Assembly (NCBI RefSeq): GCF_024256385.1
Contig: NZ_JAMLFW010000001.1
Location: 1,550,001 to 1,614,000 of the forward strand
Reading direction: 5' to 3'
Length of the DNA stretch: 64,000 bases
Source: Anatilimnocola floriformis
GTDB lineage: Bacteria > Planctomycetota > Planctomycetia > Pirellulales > Pirellulaceae
The notes beneath the pieces are model-generated. The model had not been told where the DNA came from, searched no databases, and saw only the letters and a list, made by a program, of their open reading frames with translations. Positions 48,024 to 57,068 of the stretch are shown piece after piece; position 1 is the stretch's first letter; each line of letters starts with the position of its first letter. The translations under genes were made by a program, and so were the position numbers.

Positions 48024-49523
48024 TCACTTCAGGAGCGGCTTGGGAACCCAGGTGAAATCATCCCACGGCCAGACGGGGTGGGTGATTTGCTGAAACGGCA
48101 GATTCCAAAAATCGGCCGGCGCGGCGCCGGGAGAGCGTACGTTCAGAATTCGGGCGGCAGCCTCGCGATACGCAGCGCGAAAGCCGCAGGGACTTTTGGC
48201 GACCAGCAATTGGGCCGCGAAGGGCTCAAGTCCTGCTGCGCGAAACAACTCGGGCGCAAAGTGAGGGCCACTGCGTGTGGTCACCACGAGGCACACGTTG
48301 CCGTGGCGGAGAAGGACGCTGGTTCCCAGATCGATCTTCAAATTGCTGCCGAGATGGCCTGAGAGAGTGAATGCCGTCGGGAAAATCTTGTCGACCTGCA
48401 TCGTCGCGGTGAGAGGCTGTACGAAGTCCGTTTGCGGCTGCGTGCCGAAAGTAAATTCACGTGAGACGCCAACTCCGGCGGCAACGGCTTGTTCGACGAT
48501 GTGCGGCGCAAACATGGCGAGCAGCGCGGGCCGCGGCCAATCGTGCTTGAGTACTTCCGCGAGAAATGCCGTGCCGTTGCCGATCGAACCCGAGGTGGTG
48601 GCATCGGCGCTGTCGCTCAATACGGTCAAGCCTTCACCATGCAGCGCGACCTGAACAGCGGCAGGGAGTTCGGTGAGTTGCGGCAGGTATTGCTCGCGAG
48701 CCTGCCAAAGATCGGCGGCGAGTTCCTGACAAATCTCGCTCGCCAGTTTCTGGTCATTGTCGGTAACCACGACCACAGCCGAACCTAGCTGCGGCACATC
48801 GAGCCAAGGCTGCACCGTGGCAACGCCGGCCGAAAGGACTCCGGGCTGCTGTTCCCAAAATTGCAAGCGCGCTTTGCGAAGGGCTGCGATATTGCCTGGC
48901 TCTTCGGAGTTCGCCACTTCGGCTGGCAGAACGACCGGCACCGGTTGCCAGGCGACTGTCGGTCGCGCGCCATCGAGCAGCATTCGTCGGAGCAACTCGG
49001 CGCCGCGCCGGCCGGTGCTTTGCACATCGACATGCGGAATCGTGTGAAACAGCACCTGGGCATCGGCGGCTGCGATCATTGCGGGCGTGACGTGAGCATG
49101 CAAATCGAGCGTCGCGACGAGCGGCGTCGACTTGCCGATGACTTCGCGCACGGCTTGCAGGATTTCTCCTTCGACATCGGCATGCTCCTCGCTGACGAGT
49201 GAGCCGTGCAGCGCGAGGAGGACCGCATCGATCTTGCCAGCAGCCTGCACACTCTCGACAATTTCCTGCTTGATCCAATCGAAAGTCTCGGCAGTGAGCG
49301 TCCCTGCTGGCCAAGCGGGAAGGCGCACGAGGCCAACGAGTTCGGGGGGCGACGGCCAAGCGCGAAGCGACTGAATCATGCCGCCGAGTTCATTGGTCTC
49401 GGCCATTTCTCGCAGTATGGCATCGCCGCGCAGCACACCGAAGGCTTCGAAGTTCGCCCGCGTGGTGCGGAGCGGGTTGAAGGTATTCGATTCCTGCCAA
49501 AGTTGACCGAGCGCGATTCGCAT
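48024..49523 (-). CDS. M81 family metallopeptidase (MlrC-like), second copy
   Basis: A 499-residue member of the M81 family, related to the protein at 15.4 kb. It has QESNTF (residues 10-15), LLALHGSLVSEEHADVEGE, the likely metal motif LDLHAH (Asp140, His142, His144) and DSADATTSGSIGNGT, the counterpart of the DMGDNVGGGSPGDGT loop of the other copy. No signal peptide; ATG start (49521-49523) only 2 bases after the aminotransferase stop, so tightly coupled. Neighbourhood with a class III aminotransferase suggests an amino-acid or amine-containing substrate; that is inference. Confidence 0.92.
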   Translation of the reverse strand: MRIALGQLWQESNTFNPLRTTRANFEAFGVLRGDAILREMAETNELGGMIQSLRAWPSPPELVGLVRLPAWPAGTLTAETFDWIKQEIVESVQAAGKIDAVLLALHGSLVSEEHADVEGEILQAVREVIGKSTPLVATLDLHAHVTPAMIAAADAQVLFHTIPHVDVQSTGRRGAELLRRMLLDGARPTVAWQPVPVVLPAEVANSEEPGNIAALRKARLQFWEQQPGVLSAGVATVQPWLDVPQLGSAVVVVTDNDQKLASEICQELAADLWQAREQYLPQLTELPAAVQVALHGEGLTVLSDSADATTSGSIGNGTAFLAEVLKHDWPRPALLAMFAPHIVEQAVAAGVGVSREFTFGTQPQTDFVQPLTATMQVDKIFPTAFTLSGHLGSNLKIDLGTSVLLRHGNVCLVVTTRSGPHFAPELFRAAGLEPFAAQLLVAKSPCGFRAAYREAAARILNVRSPGAAPADFWNLPFQQITHPVWPWDDFTWVPKPLLK

Positions 49524-49525
49524 CG

Positions 49526-50845
49526 TTATTCACCATTCTGCATTTGTACGAGTGCTCGCTCGAGTCGGCTGAGGATCTCAGCAACATCAGCCCGCGTCGT
49601 TGCCGCACAAAAGCCGTGATGGCAGGCCGCGCCGCCGTAGTCGTGAAAGTAAACTCCTTCGGCGATTGCGACAGCAATGAACTTCAACATCTTAGTGCGA
49701 TCATGCGTTAGTGCGCCGCGATAGTCATGAATGCCTGGCTGCGCGAAATAAACGCCGAAGCGAGCTCCCAGGCCGCGAACATGCGCTGGCACGTGGTGCT
49801 TTTCGAACAATTGATTCAGCCCCGAGAACAATTGCTCGCCGACAAGGCGAATGTGCTCATAAAAACCAGGCTCTAGATAGGCTCGCACTGCGGCGAGCGC
49901 GGCGGCAACGACCAATGGATGGCCGTTGTACGTGCCACTGTGCTGGCAATCGCCCTGCGGCATGAGCCGGGCCATGATGTCGGTGCGGCCACCGAAGGCG
50001 CTGAGGGGATAGCCGCCACCCACTGCTTTGCCGAGCGTGCAGAGATCGGGCGTGATCTTTAGATACTCCTGCGCGCCGCCAGGTCCCATGCGAAACGCAG
50101 AGAGAACTTCATCGAAGATCAAGAGCACGCCGTGCTTCGTGGTCAGTTCGCGCAGCGCGGTGGCAAACTCAGCAGTTGGAATAATGCAGCCGGCGTTGTA
50201 ATAGATTGGTTCGCAAATCACGGCAGCCAGTTCATGCGCGTGCTTGGCGAGTGCGGCTGCGAGCAGTTCGACGTTGTTGTAGGGAACCAGCACCAGCTGA
50301 TCGGCGAGCGCGGCTGGCATTCCCTGTGAAGCAGGAAAGGCCGTTGGCGACGTTTCGGCGCCGAGCTTGTCGGCCGGCGTGTTGATGCTGAACATCACCT
50401 GATCGTGATAGCCGTGAAAATTTCCTTCGAGCTTGAGAATTTTCGTTTTGCCGGTGAAGGCCCGCGCGAGGCGCAAACAATGCATCGTCGCTTCGCTGCC
50501 TGAGCAGGTGTAACGGACCTTTTCTAAACAAGGGACGACCTCGCAGAGTGTGGCTGCGAGCGCCGCGTGATCTGCGTTTTCGTAGGAGCAGGGCGCGCCG
50601 TTGTCGAGTGACTTTTCGATCGCGCGGCGGATTCGCTCATCGCCATGGCCGAGCAACGTTGCGCCGTGGCTGCAGCAGAGGTCGAGGTACTCGCGGCCAT
50701 CCAGATCCCACAATCGGCAACCGGCAGCCCGCTCGAAGTAGAGCGGATGGCCGAGGGCTTTGTTGACGCGTGTGGAGGACGCCACGCCGCCGGCCAGCGA
50801 TTGGCGGGCGAGTTCGAACTGCTGCTGGCTGCGGTGGTGAAGCAT
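49526..50845 (-). CDS. class III aminotransferase (glutamate-1-semialdehyde aminomutase-like)
   Basis: A 439-residue PLP enzyme closest in style to HemL: SLAGGVASSTRVNKALG at the start, SGSEATMHCLRLARAFTGK, GNFHGYHDQ, the PLP Asp in LLIFDEVLSAFR, and the Lys in CTLGKAVGGGYPLSAFGG, followed by HSGTYNGHP. It is probably not the haem-pathway enzyme because it sits first in an operon with an M81 peptidase and a beta-helix protein, not with tetrapyrrole genes. It could act on a semialdehyde or amine from the M81 product. The first ATG (50843-50845) is used; there is no clear ribosome site. Confidence 0.9.
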   Translation of the reverse strand: MLHHRSQQQFELARQSLAGGVASSTRVNKALGHPLYFERAAGCRLWDLDGREYLDLCCSHGATLLGHGDERIRRAIEKSLDNGAPCSYENADHAALAATLCEVVPCLEKVRYTCSGSEATMHCLRLARAFTGKTKILKLEGNFHGYHDQVMFSINTPADKLGAETSPTAFPASQGMPAALADQLVLVPYNNVELLAAALAKHAHELAAVICEPIYYNAGCIIPTAEFATALRELTTKHGVLLIFDEVLSAFRMGPGGAQEYLKITPDLCTLGKAVGGGYPLSAFGGRTDIMARLMPQGDCQHSGTYNGHPLVVAAALAAVRAYLEPGFYEHIRLVGEQLFSGLNQLFEKHHVPAHVRGLGARFGVYFAQPGIHDYRGALTHDRTKMLKFIAVAIAEGVYFHDYGGAACHHGFCAATTRADVAEILSRLERALVQMQNGE

Positions 50846-50944
50846 GCGAAATTTTCGGGTGAGAAGGTGGCGGGCGGAGGCGCGGAATTCCGCTACGATA
50901 GCGCATCACGGAACGGCCCCTTTCTCCTCTCAGGGCCCGAGAAG

Positions 50945-53900
50945 ATGGTATCTCATCGGCAGGCGAAACAACAGCAACGGCGGCGCACGCGGCAACTGCG
51001 ATGCGAACTGCTGGAACGGCGGCACTTGCTGACCGGTGGCCTGCCCATTGATCCGGCCACTGCCTGGCAAGCGCTGGCCGCGATTCCCCCTTCGCCGACG
51101 GGCGCTCCGTCTTATCTGTCGGTCGACAAATTTACGCCCTGGCAACTCGATACTGCATTGGTTCGCGCACAATTGGCGACAGCGCCGCTGGAGTTCACGG
51201 CCGCGTCCGATCAACGATTAACTTTTGCGGTGCCAGGGCCGACGGGTGAACTCGCTCACTTCGCCTTGGTCGAATCGCCGATCATGGAACCGGCGCTTGC
51301 AGCGCTCTTTCCCGAAATCAAAACCTACGCTGGCCAGGGAATCGATGATCCGGCTGCGACCATTCGTCTTGATCTCACGCCACAGGGTTTTCACGCACAG
51401 GTGTTGTCGCCGAGCGGCACGTTCTATGTCGATCCTTACTACCATCTCGAGGATCGCGTCTATGTCAGCTACTTTCGCAGCGATGTCGATGCAGCCGCGC
51501 GCCAGAACGAGCATGAGTTTGTGCTGGGGACCGAAGACCGCGTGACGATAGCGTCGGCGGTCGTCTACGGGCCGACGCCGCTCAGTGAAGTTACGGAACG
51601 AAGCGCCGCCATCGAAGAATCGGCAGAAGCGGCGCTGCTGGCTTCACGACAATTTGAAGCTGCACAGCGCACAGGATCTGCCGGAAGTGTCGCCAGCGCC
51701 GGCGAAGACGTTCCTGCCGCGCAACGTTCCGGCACGCAATTGCGAACGTATCGCGCCGCTGTTGCTGCTACGGCGGAGTACACCGCATTTCACGGCGGCA
51801 CGGTAGCACTCGGCCAAGCCGCGGTGGTGACGGCGATGAATCGCGTGACCGGCGTTTATGAAAGCGAACTCTCGATCCGATTAACGCTGGTCGCTGGCAA
51901 CGACCTGCTGATTTACACCGATGCCGCGAACGATCCCTACACCAACGACAATCCCAACTCACTCCTGACGCAAAATCAAGCCAACATCGATTCGCGGATC
52001 GGCACGGCGAACTACGACATCGGTCACGTCTTCAGCACCGGCGGCGGTGGCTTGGCGGCGTCGGGTGTGGGCGTCGCGAGCCGGAAAGCGCAAGGCGAAA
52101 CGGGCTCGCCATCGCCAATCGGCGATTCGTTCTACATCGACTACGTCGTCCATGAGATCGGCCATCAGTTCGATGCCAATCATAGTTGGTCGGGGACCAC
52201 CGGCGCTTGTTCGACCGATAACTTCGCGTACGAAACCGGCGCGGAACCAGGCAGCGGCACCACGATCATGTCGTATGCGGGAATCTGCGGTGTCGACAAT
52301 ATTGCCGCGCACGCCGATGCCAACTTTCATGCGATCAATTTCGACGAGATCATCAACTACGTCGACAACGTCATTCCCAGCGTCGGCACGCGCACCGCGA
52401 CGGGCAACACCGTGCCGACGGCGAATGCGGGAAGCGACTACGTCATTCCCGCCAGCACGCCGTTTGTACTCACTGCAAGCGGCAGCGATGCCAATTCCGG
52501 CGATGTGCTGAGCTACTCATGGGAAGAAATGGACGCCGGTGCGCAGAAACTGCTCGCGAGCACCGACAACGGCACGAGTGCGCTCTTCCGTTCGCGTCCG
52601 CCGACAGCGAGTCCCGTCCGTTACTTTCCGCCGCTGAGTAATGTGCTCGCGGGGACGAATGCAACTGGCGAAACGCTGCCGACGGGTGGGCGGACGCTCA
52701 ATTTTCGTGTGACCGTGCGCGACAACCGCAGCGGCGGTGGCGGCGTGAATACTGACGATGCACGCGTGAAGGTCGTCAACACCGGCGCTGCGTTTCGAGT
52801 TACGTCGCCGAACACGGCTGTTCACTGGGCGGCGAAATCGACGCAACTAGTGACCTGGAACGTCGCGGGGACAAACGGGAATGGCATCAATGCCTTGCAG
52901 GTGAATATTCTGCTGTCGACGGACGGCGGCCTGACGTTTCCTACGGTGCTGGCGAGCGCGACGGCCAACGATGGGGCGCAGTTGGTGAATCTGCCGGCGC
53001 TGTCGACATCGTCGACTGCGCGAATTCGGATCGAACCGGTCGGCAATATTTTTTACGACGTCTCGGACATCAACTTCTTTATCGATGCGGCAGCCGCGGA
53101 GCAAACCGACTTTGGCGATGCGCCGAATTCGTATGGCACGTTGCTGGGAAGTAACGGGGCCCGGCATGCAATTGGAGGACCTCGGCTCGGCAATCTGATC
53201 GATGGAGAAGCCAATGGCGTGCCTGCGTCCACTGCGAGTGGCGACGGGAGCGATGACGATGGCGTGGCGATTTCGGCGCTGATCGCTGGGCAGGAAACGG
53301 CGATTCGCGTTTATTCTTCGACAGCGGGCGCGAAGCTGGACTACTTTTTCGACTTCGATGGCAACGGCGTCTTCGGCAATCAAGCGAATGAAGTGTTCGC
53401 GGCCACGCTGACGGCTGGTTCGCAGGTCATTGCCGTCGCGGTACCGCCTACTGCAACGGCGGGAAATACATTCGCCCGTTTCCGCATCAGCACGGCGGGG
53501 GCTTTGGGGCCAACGGGAACTGCCGCCGATGGCGAAGTCGAAGATTATGCAGTGACGATTTTTGCTGACGCGCCGGCGCTCGACTTCGGCGATGCACCGG
53601 TGAGCTATGCGACAACGAGCGGGAGTGTCGGCCCGAGTCATTTTCCCGTGGGGCCGCGACTTGGGTCCGTTGTCGATGCGGAAGCGGATGGAATCGCGAC
53701 GTCGTTGAGCTCTGGTGATGGGGCGGATGAGGACGGCGTGAAGTTCACGCAATTGTTGGTTCCCGGCGCGAGTACGAGCATCAGCGTGACGGCATCGCAG
53801 GCGGGAATGCTCAACTACTTCTTTGACTTTGATGGCTCGGGAGTGTTCGGCGATAACCCGAACGAGAGTTTTCAAACGGCGGTAACGGCCGGCGTGAATA

Positions 53901-56893
53901 CGTTGACCGTGGCCGTTCCGCCGGCTGCAATTATCGGTAACTTTGCAGCCAGGTTTCGCATCAGTACGGCGGGAAATCTGCTGCCGTATGGTTTTGCTGT
54001 TGATGGCGAAGTTGAGGACTATCAGGTTCGTACGATTACGACTGCAGTCGTCGCGGCGTTTCAGAATTTCGATAGCGTGACGACTCCGGCGTTGCCGGCG
54101 GGTTGGGTTAGTGCATCGACGGTGAGTGGCGGCGCTGCCAGGAACTGGACGACCATTAGCACCGGCAGCGATAGCGCGCCCAATCATGCATTTGTCGCCG
54201 GTGCTGCGTATGTTTCGACGAACTCGCTGACGTCGGCCCCCTTCGTGCTGACGACTGCCAATCAACAACTGCGTCTTCAACATTCCTACGGGTTTGAATA
54301 TTTTTACGACGGCGGTGTGCTCGAGGTTTCGACGAACGGCACGACGTTCACCGATTTCGTCACGGCGGGTGGAACGTTTTTGTCGGGCGGTTACACTTCG
54401 ACGCTCGGCAGCGGTTCGACGTTGGCAAGCCGCAACGCTTGGTCCGGTTTGTCGAGTGGTTATTTCGAAACGGTTCTGCAATTCCCCGCGTCGTTGCTGG
54501 GGCAGACGATCTATTTGCGGTGGATCGAAGGGACGGATAATCGAACGGCCGATTTCGGTTGGCGAGTCGACTCGATTCAAGCCGTACGTACGGCGCTGGC
54601 ATTTGACTACGGCGATGCTCCGTCGCCCTATCCCACGTTGAGCGCGGCGAGTGGCGCTGCCCACGCGGAGGAGACTTCGCTGCGGCTGGGCGCGAATTTT
54701 GATAGTGAAGCCAACGGCGTGGCCAATGCGACTGCGGCTGGTGACGACAGCGGCGGCATCGATGATGAGGACGGAGTGACGTTTGCCGGGGTGATTCAGC
54801 AAGGTGGCATTGGCAGTGTGAGTGTCGTCGCCAGCGGCGCCGGGCTATTGCAAGGTTGGATCGACTTCAACGACGACGGCGATTGGAGCGATGCGGGTGA
54901 GCAGATCTTTTCGGACCAGGCCGTCGTCGCAGGGACGAACAACTTGACGTTTGCCGTCGGGGCCGGAGCGGTGGCAACGTCGCAAACCTTTGCTCGTTTC
55001 CGGCTCAGTTCGCAGGGTGGCTTGACCTTTACGGGGCAAGCGCCCGACGGCGAAGTGGAAGACTATCAGGTTGCCATCTTCACGCCGGCGACGTTTTTGG
55101 TGACTGGTGTCACGAGTACGACGACCGGAGTGATTGTTGATTTCAATCGAGACCTCGATCGACAAGTGCTCAATCTGTACGACGCGAATAGTTCGTATGG
55201 CGCGGCCGATCTCACGCTGGTGGGGGCAGCCAATGGTGCGGTGCGCGGCTCGATAGTGATCGATGCCAATAATCGGCGATTGACGTTTGTTGCGAGCAAC
55301 GGCCGGTTGCCGCCAGATAATTACACGCTCACATTGCGGAGCGCGGCGAATAGTTTTCGCGACTATACGTTCATCATGCTCGATGGCGATTTGAACGGTT
55401 CGCCGGGTGGCGATTTTGTTTCGACCTTCACGGTAAATGTTCCCGCCGCCAATACTGTGACGATTGGTCTGCCCGATTTCGCCCGCGGACCACAGCAAGC
55501 GGTCAATTTGCCGGCCAACAGTTCGAGCGGGATTCCAATTTCGCTCAGCAATGGCGACGGCGTTACCTCGGCGACCTTCGAACTCCGTTACAACCCGGCG
55601 CTGCTCACCATCACCAGCGCCGCAGTGGCTCCAGGCCTGCCTGTGGGCGCCAGTGTGAGTGTAAACACCAGCACGTCGGGCGTTGCCGTTTTTAGTTTCA
55701 CTTCACCCACTCCACTGCTGGCGGGAACGACGCGGTTTGTCGATGTGCAAGCTAGTGTGCCGGCGACTGCGACTTACAAGACAAAGCAGTTGCTGGATCT
55801 GACGAATGTCGTTCTCAACGGCGGGGCCATTCCCGCGCTCGACGATGATGCGCTGCAGGTCGTCGCCTACTTCGGCGATGTCACCGCCAACGGCGACTAC
55901 ACCGGCACCGATGCTTCATACATCGCCCGCAACGCGGTTTCGATCGATACCGGTTTCGCTGCGTTTCCGCTGCTCGATCCGCTCATCATCGGCGATCTGA
56001 CAGGCAAGAGCGGGATCTCGGCGCAAGATACTTCGCTGGCCATGCAGCTTGCCGTGGTTATTCCTGTGGCCGAAGTTCCGGCCCTGCCGTCGCCCGGAAT
56101 CTCGCTCGCGTTTGGGGGGCCCGATCCCAAGTTGAGCATTCCCGCGACACTCACTGCTCGCGCTGGTGACGCGATCGATATTCCAGTGAACCTCGACAGC
56201 ATCGTCGATCTCACTGGCAATGGGCTCCGTTCGGCGGAACTGGTGATCTACTACGATGCCAGTTTGCTCGATGTGCAGGATGTCGTGCTCGGCAAGTTGG
56301 TCAGCGGAAGGAGTGATTGGTTTGTCGCGGCGCGGATCGATCAAGCTGCCGGCCGCGTGTTCATTTCGGTGGCCGGACAAACTCCGCTCGATGGCAGATT
56401 CGCCGGAGAGCTGGTGCAATTGCAAGCGCGCGTCAAAGCCGAGAGTCCGTCCGGGGCGACTCCACTCAACATCGCTGCCTGGGCACGCACGCCGACGTTT
56501 CGAACGCAACTCAACGAAGGCTATTTGACGTTGATCCCCGCGCCGACCGATCGACCAGACGACGTCGGCGTCGATGGCGTGCTCACAATCGTTTCCCCGG
56601 CAAGCACTGCAACAGCGCTGCTGGTGAATGGTCGGTTACAAGTTGCCGGCACCAACCAATCCGACCGCATTTATCTCAGTGAGAGCGGCGGGCTGATTCG
56701 CGTCCGCGTAAACAATCGTTGGTTGGGTGATTTTGCCATGCCGCAATCGATTGTGATTCGCGGTGGCGCGGGGCAGGACTATATCGTGGCGGCGATTGCC
56801 GTACCGACGGAATTTGACTCAACGGGCGATGAATTCGCTGCTAGCGACCTCGTTTTTGCTAGCGATCTATTGCGGGATGCCCTCGGTTTGTAG
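50945..56893 (+). CDS. giant secreted metalloprotease with GEVED, cohesin-like and dockerin-like modules
   Basis: A 1,982-residue protein. The start ATG 50945 was chosen because the frame upstream overlaps the divergent aminotransferase gene, and MVSHRQAKQQQRRRTRQL leads into LRCELLERRHLL, the planctomycete extracellular-protein motif. Order: reprolysin-like protease (about 265-465) with HEIGHQFDANH (His403, His407, His413) and Met-turn IMSYAG (Met442); a PKD-like segment (GSDYVIPASTPFVLTASGSD); three GEVED repeats (722-874, 880-1026, 1221-1378), each DxGDAP...DGEVEDY; a cohesin-like domain (about 1503-1640); a dockerin-like pair (GDVTANGDYTGTDASYIA and GDLTGKSGISAQDTSLA, 1644-1700); a second cohesin-like domain (1730-1865); and a Ca-binding-like tail. 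Confidence 0.88.
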   Translation: MVSHRQAKQQQRRRTRQLRCELLERRHLLTGGLPIDPATAWQALAAIPPSPTGAPSYLSVDKFTPWQLDTALVRAQLATAPLEFTAASDQRLTFAVPGPTGELAHFALVESPIMEPALAALFPEIKTYAGQGIDDPAATIRLDLTPQGFHAQVLSPSGTFYVDPYYHLEDRVYVSYFRSDVDAAARQNEHEFVLGTEDRVTIASAVVYGPTPLSEVTERSAAIEESAEAALLASRQFEAAQRTGSAGSVASAGEDVPAAQRSGTQLRTYRAAVAATAEYTAFHGGTVALGQAAVVTAMNRVTGVYESELSIRLTLVAGNDLLIYTDAANDPYTNDNPNSLLTQNQANIDSRIGTANYDIGHVFSTGGGGLAASGVGVASRKAQGETGSPSPIGDSFYIDYVVHEIGHQFDANHSWSGTTGACSTDNFAYETGAEPGSGTTIMSYAGICGVDNIAAHADANFHAINFDEIINYVDNVIPSVGTRTATGNTVPTANAGSDYVIPASTPFVLTASGSDANSGDVLSYSWEEMDAGAQKLLASTDNGTSALFRSRPPTASPVRYFPPLSNVLAGTNATGETLPTGGRTLNFRVTVRDNRSGGGGVNTDDARVKVVNTGAAFRVTSPNTAVHWAAKSTQLVTWNVAGTNGNGINALQVNILLSTDGGLTFPTVLASATANDGAQLVNLPALSTSSTARIRIEPVGNIFYDVSDINFFIDAAAAEQTDFGDAPNSYGTLLGSNGARHAIGGPRLGNLIDGEANGVPASTASGDGSDDDGVAISALIAGQETAIRVYSSTAGAKLDYFFDFDGNGVFGNQANEVFAATLTAGSQVIAVAVPPTATAGNTFARFRISTAGALGPTGTAADGEVEDYAVTIFADAPALDFGDAPVSYATTSGSVGPSHFPVGPRLGSVVDAEADGIATSLSSGDGADEDGVKFTQLLVPGASTSISVTASQAGMLNYFFDFDGSGVFGDNPNESFQTAVTAGVNTLTVAVPPAAIIGNFAARFRISTAGNLLPYGFAVDGEVEDYQVRTITTAVVAAFQNFDSVTTPALPAGWVSASTVSGGAARNWTTISTGSDSAPNHAFVAGAAYVSTNSLTSAPFVLTTANQQLRLQHSYGFEYFYDGGVLEVSTNGTTFTDFVTAGGTFLSGGYTSTLGSGSTLASRNAWSGLSSGYFETVLQFPASLLGQTIYLRWIEGTDNRTADFGWRVDSIQAVRTALAFDYGDAPSPYPTLSAASGAAHAEETSLRLGANFDSEANGVANATAAGDDSGGIDDEDGVTFAGVIQQGGIGSVSVVASGAGLLQGWIDFNDDGDWSDAGEQIFSDQAVVAGTNNLTFAVGAGAVATSQTFARFRLSSQGGLTFTGQAPDGEVEDYQVAIFTPATFLVTGVTSTTTGVIVDFNRDLDRQVLNLYDANSSYGAADLTLVGAANGAVRGSIVIDANNRRLTFVASNGRLPPDNYTLTLRSAANSFRDYTFIMLDGDLNGSPGGDFVSTFTVNVPAANTVTIGLPDFARGPQQAVNLPANSSSGIPISLSNGDGVTSATFELRYNPALLTITSAAVAPGLPVGASVSVNTSTSGVAVFSFTSPTPLLAGTTRFVDVQASVPATATYKTKQLLDLTNVVLNGGAIPALDDDALQVVAYFGDVTANGDYTGTDASYIARNAVSIDTGFAAFPLLDPLIIGDLTGKSGISAQDTSLAMQLAVVIPVAEVPALPSPGISLAFGGPDPKLSIPATLTARAGDAIDIPVNLDSIVDLTGNGLRSAELVIYYDASLLDVQDVVLGKLVSGRSDWFVAARIDQAAGRVFISVAGQTPLDGRFAGELVQLQARVKAESPSGATPLNIAAWARTPTFRTQLNEGYLTLIPAPTDRPDDVGVDGVLTIVSPASTATALLVNGRLQVAGTNQSDRIYLSESGGLIRVRVNNRWLGDFAMPQSIVIRGGAGQDYIVAAIAVPTEFDSTGDEFAASDLVFASDLLRDALGL

Positions 56894-57068
56894 CGCGAAT
56901 CGCCGATCTTCTGCGTCCTCGCAAACTTCCCTTGACCCAGTTGCCAGCGGTTTCTATAGTCCCGCCGCTTGCATCGCGGCAGGTTCGCAGGATTTCTTGA
57001 GTCAAAGTCGCGATTCAGCCCCATTCAAGCAGATTTTTCGGCAGGCAGCATTTTTGGAGAATGACCCG

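Noticed and set aside
52847-54802. A 651-codon open frame on the minus strand inside the giant metalloprotease gene
   Set aside because: It is antisense to the GEVED repeats, whose plus-strand translation is clearly meaningful; the minus frame is Arg/Thr-rich, has no start signal, and is open because of the GC and codon pattern.
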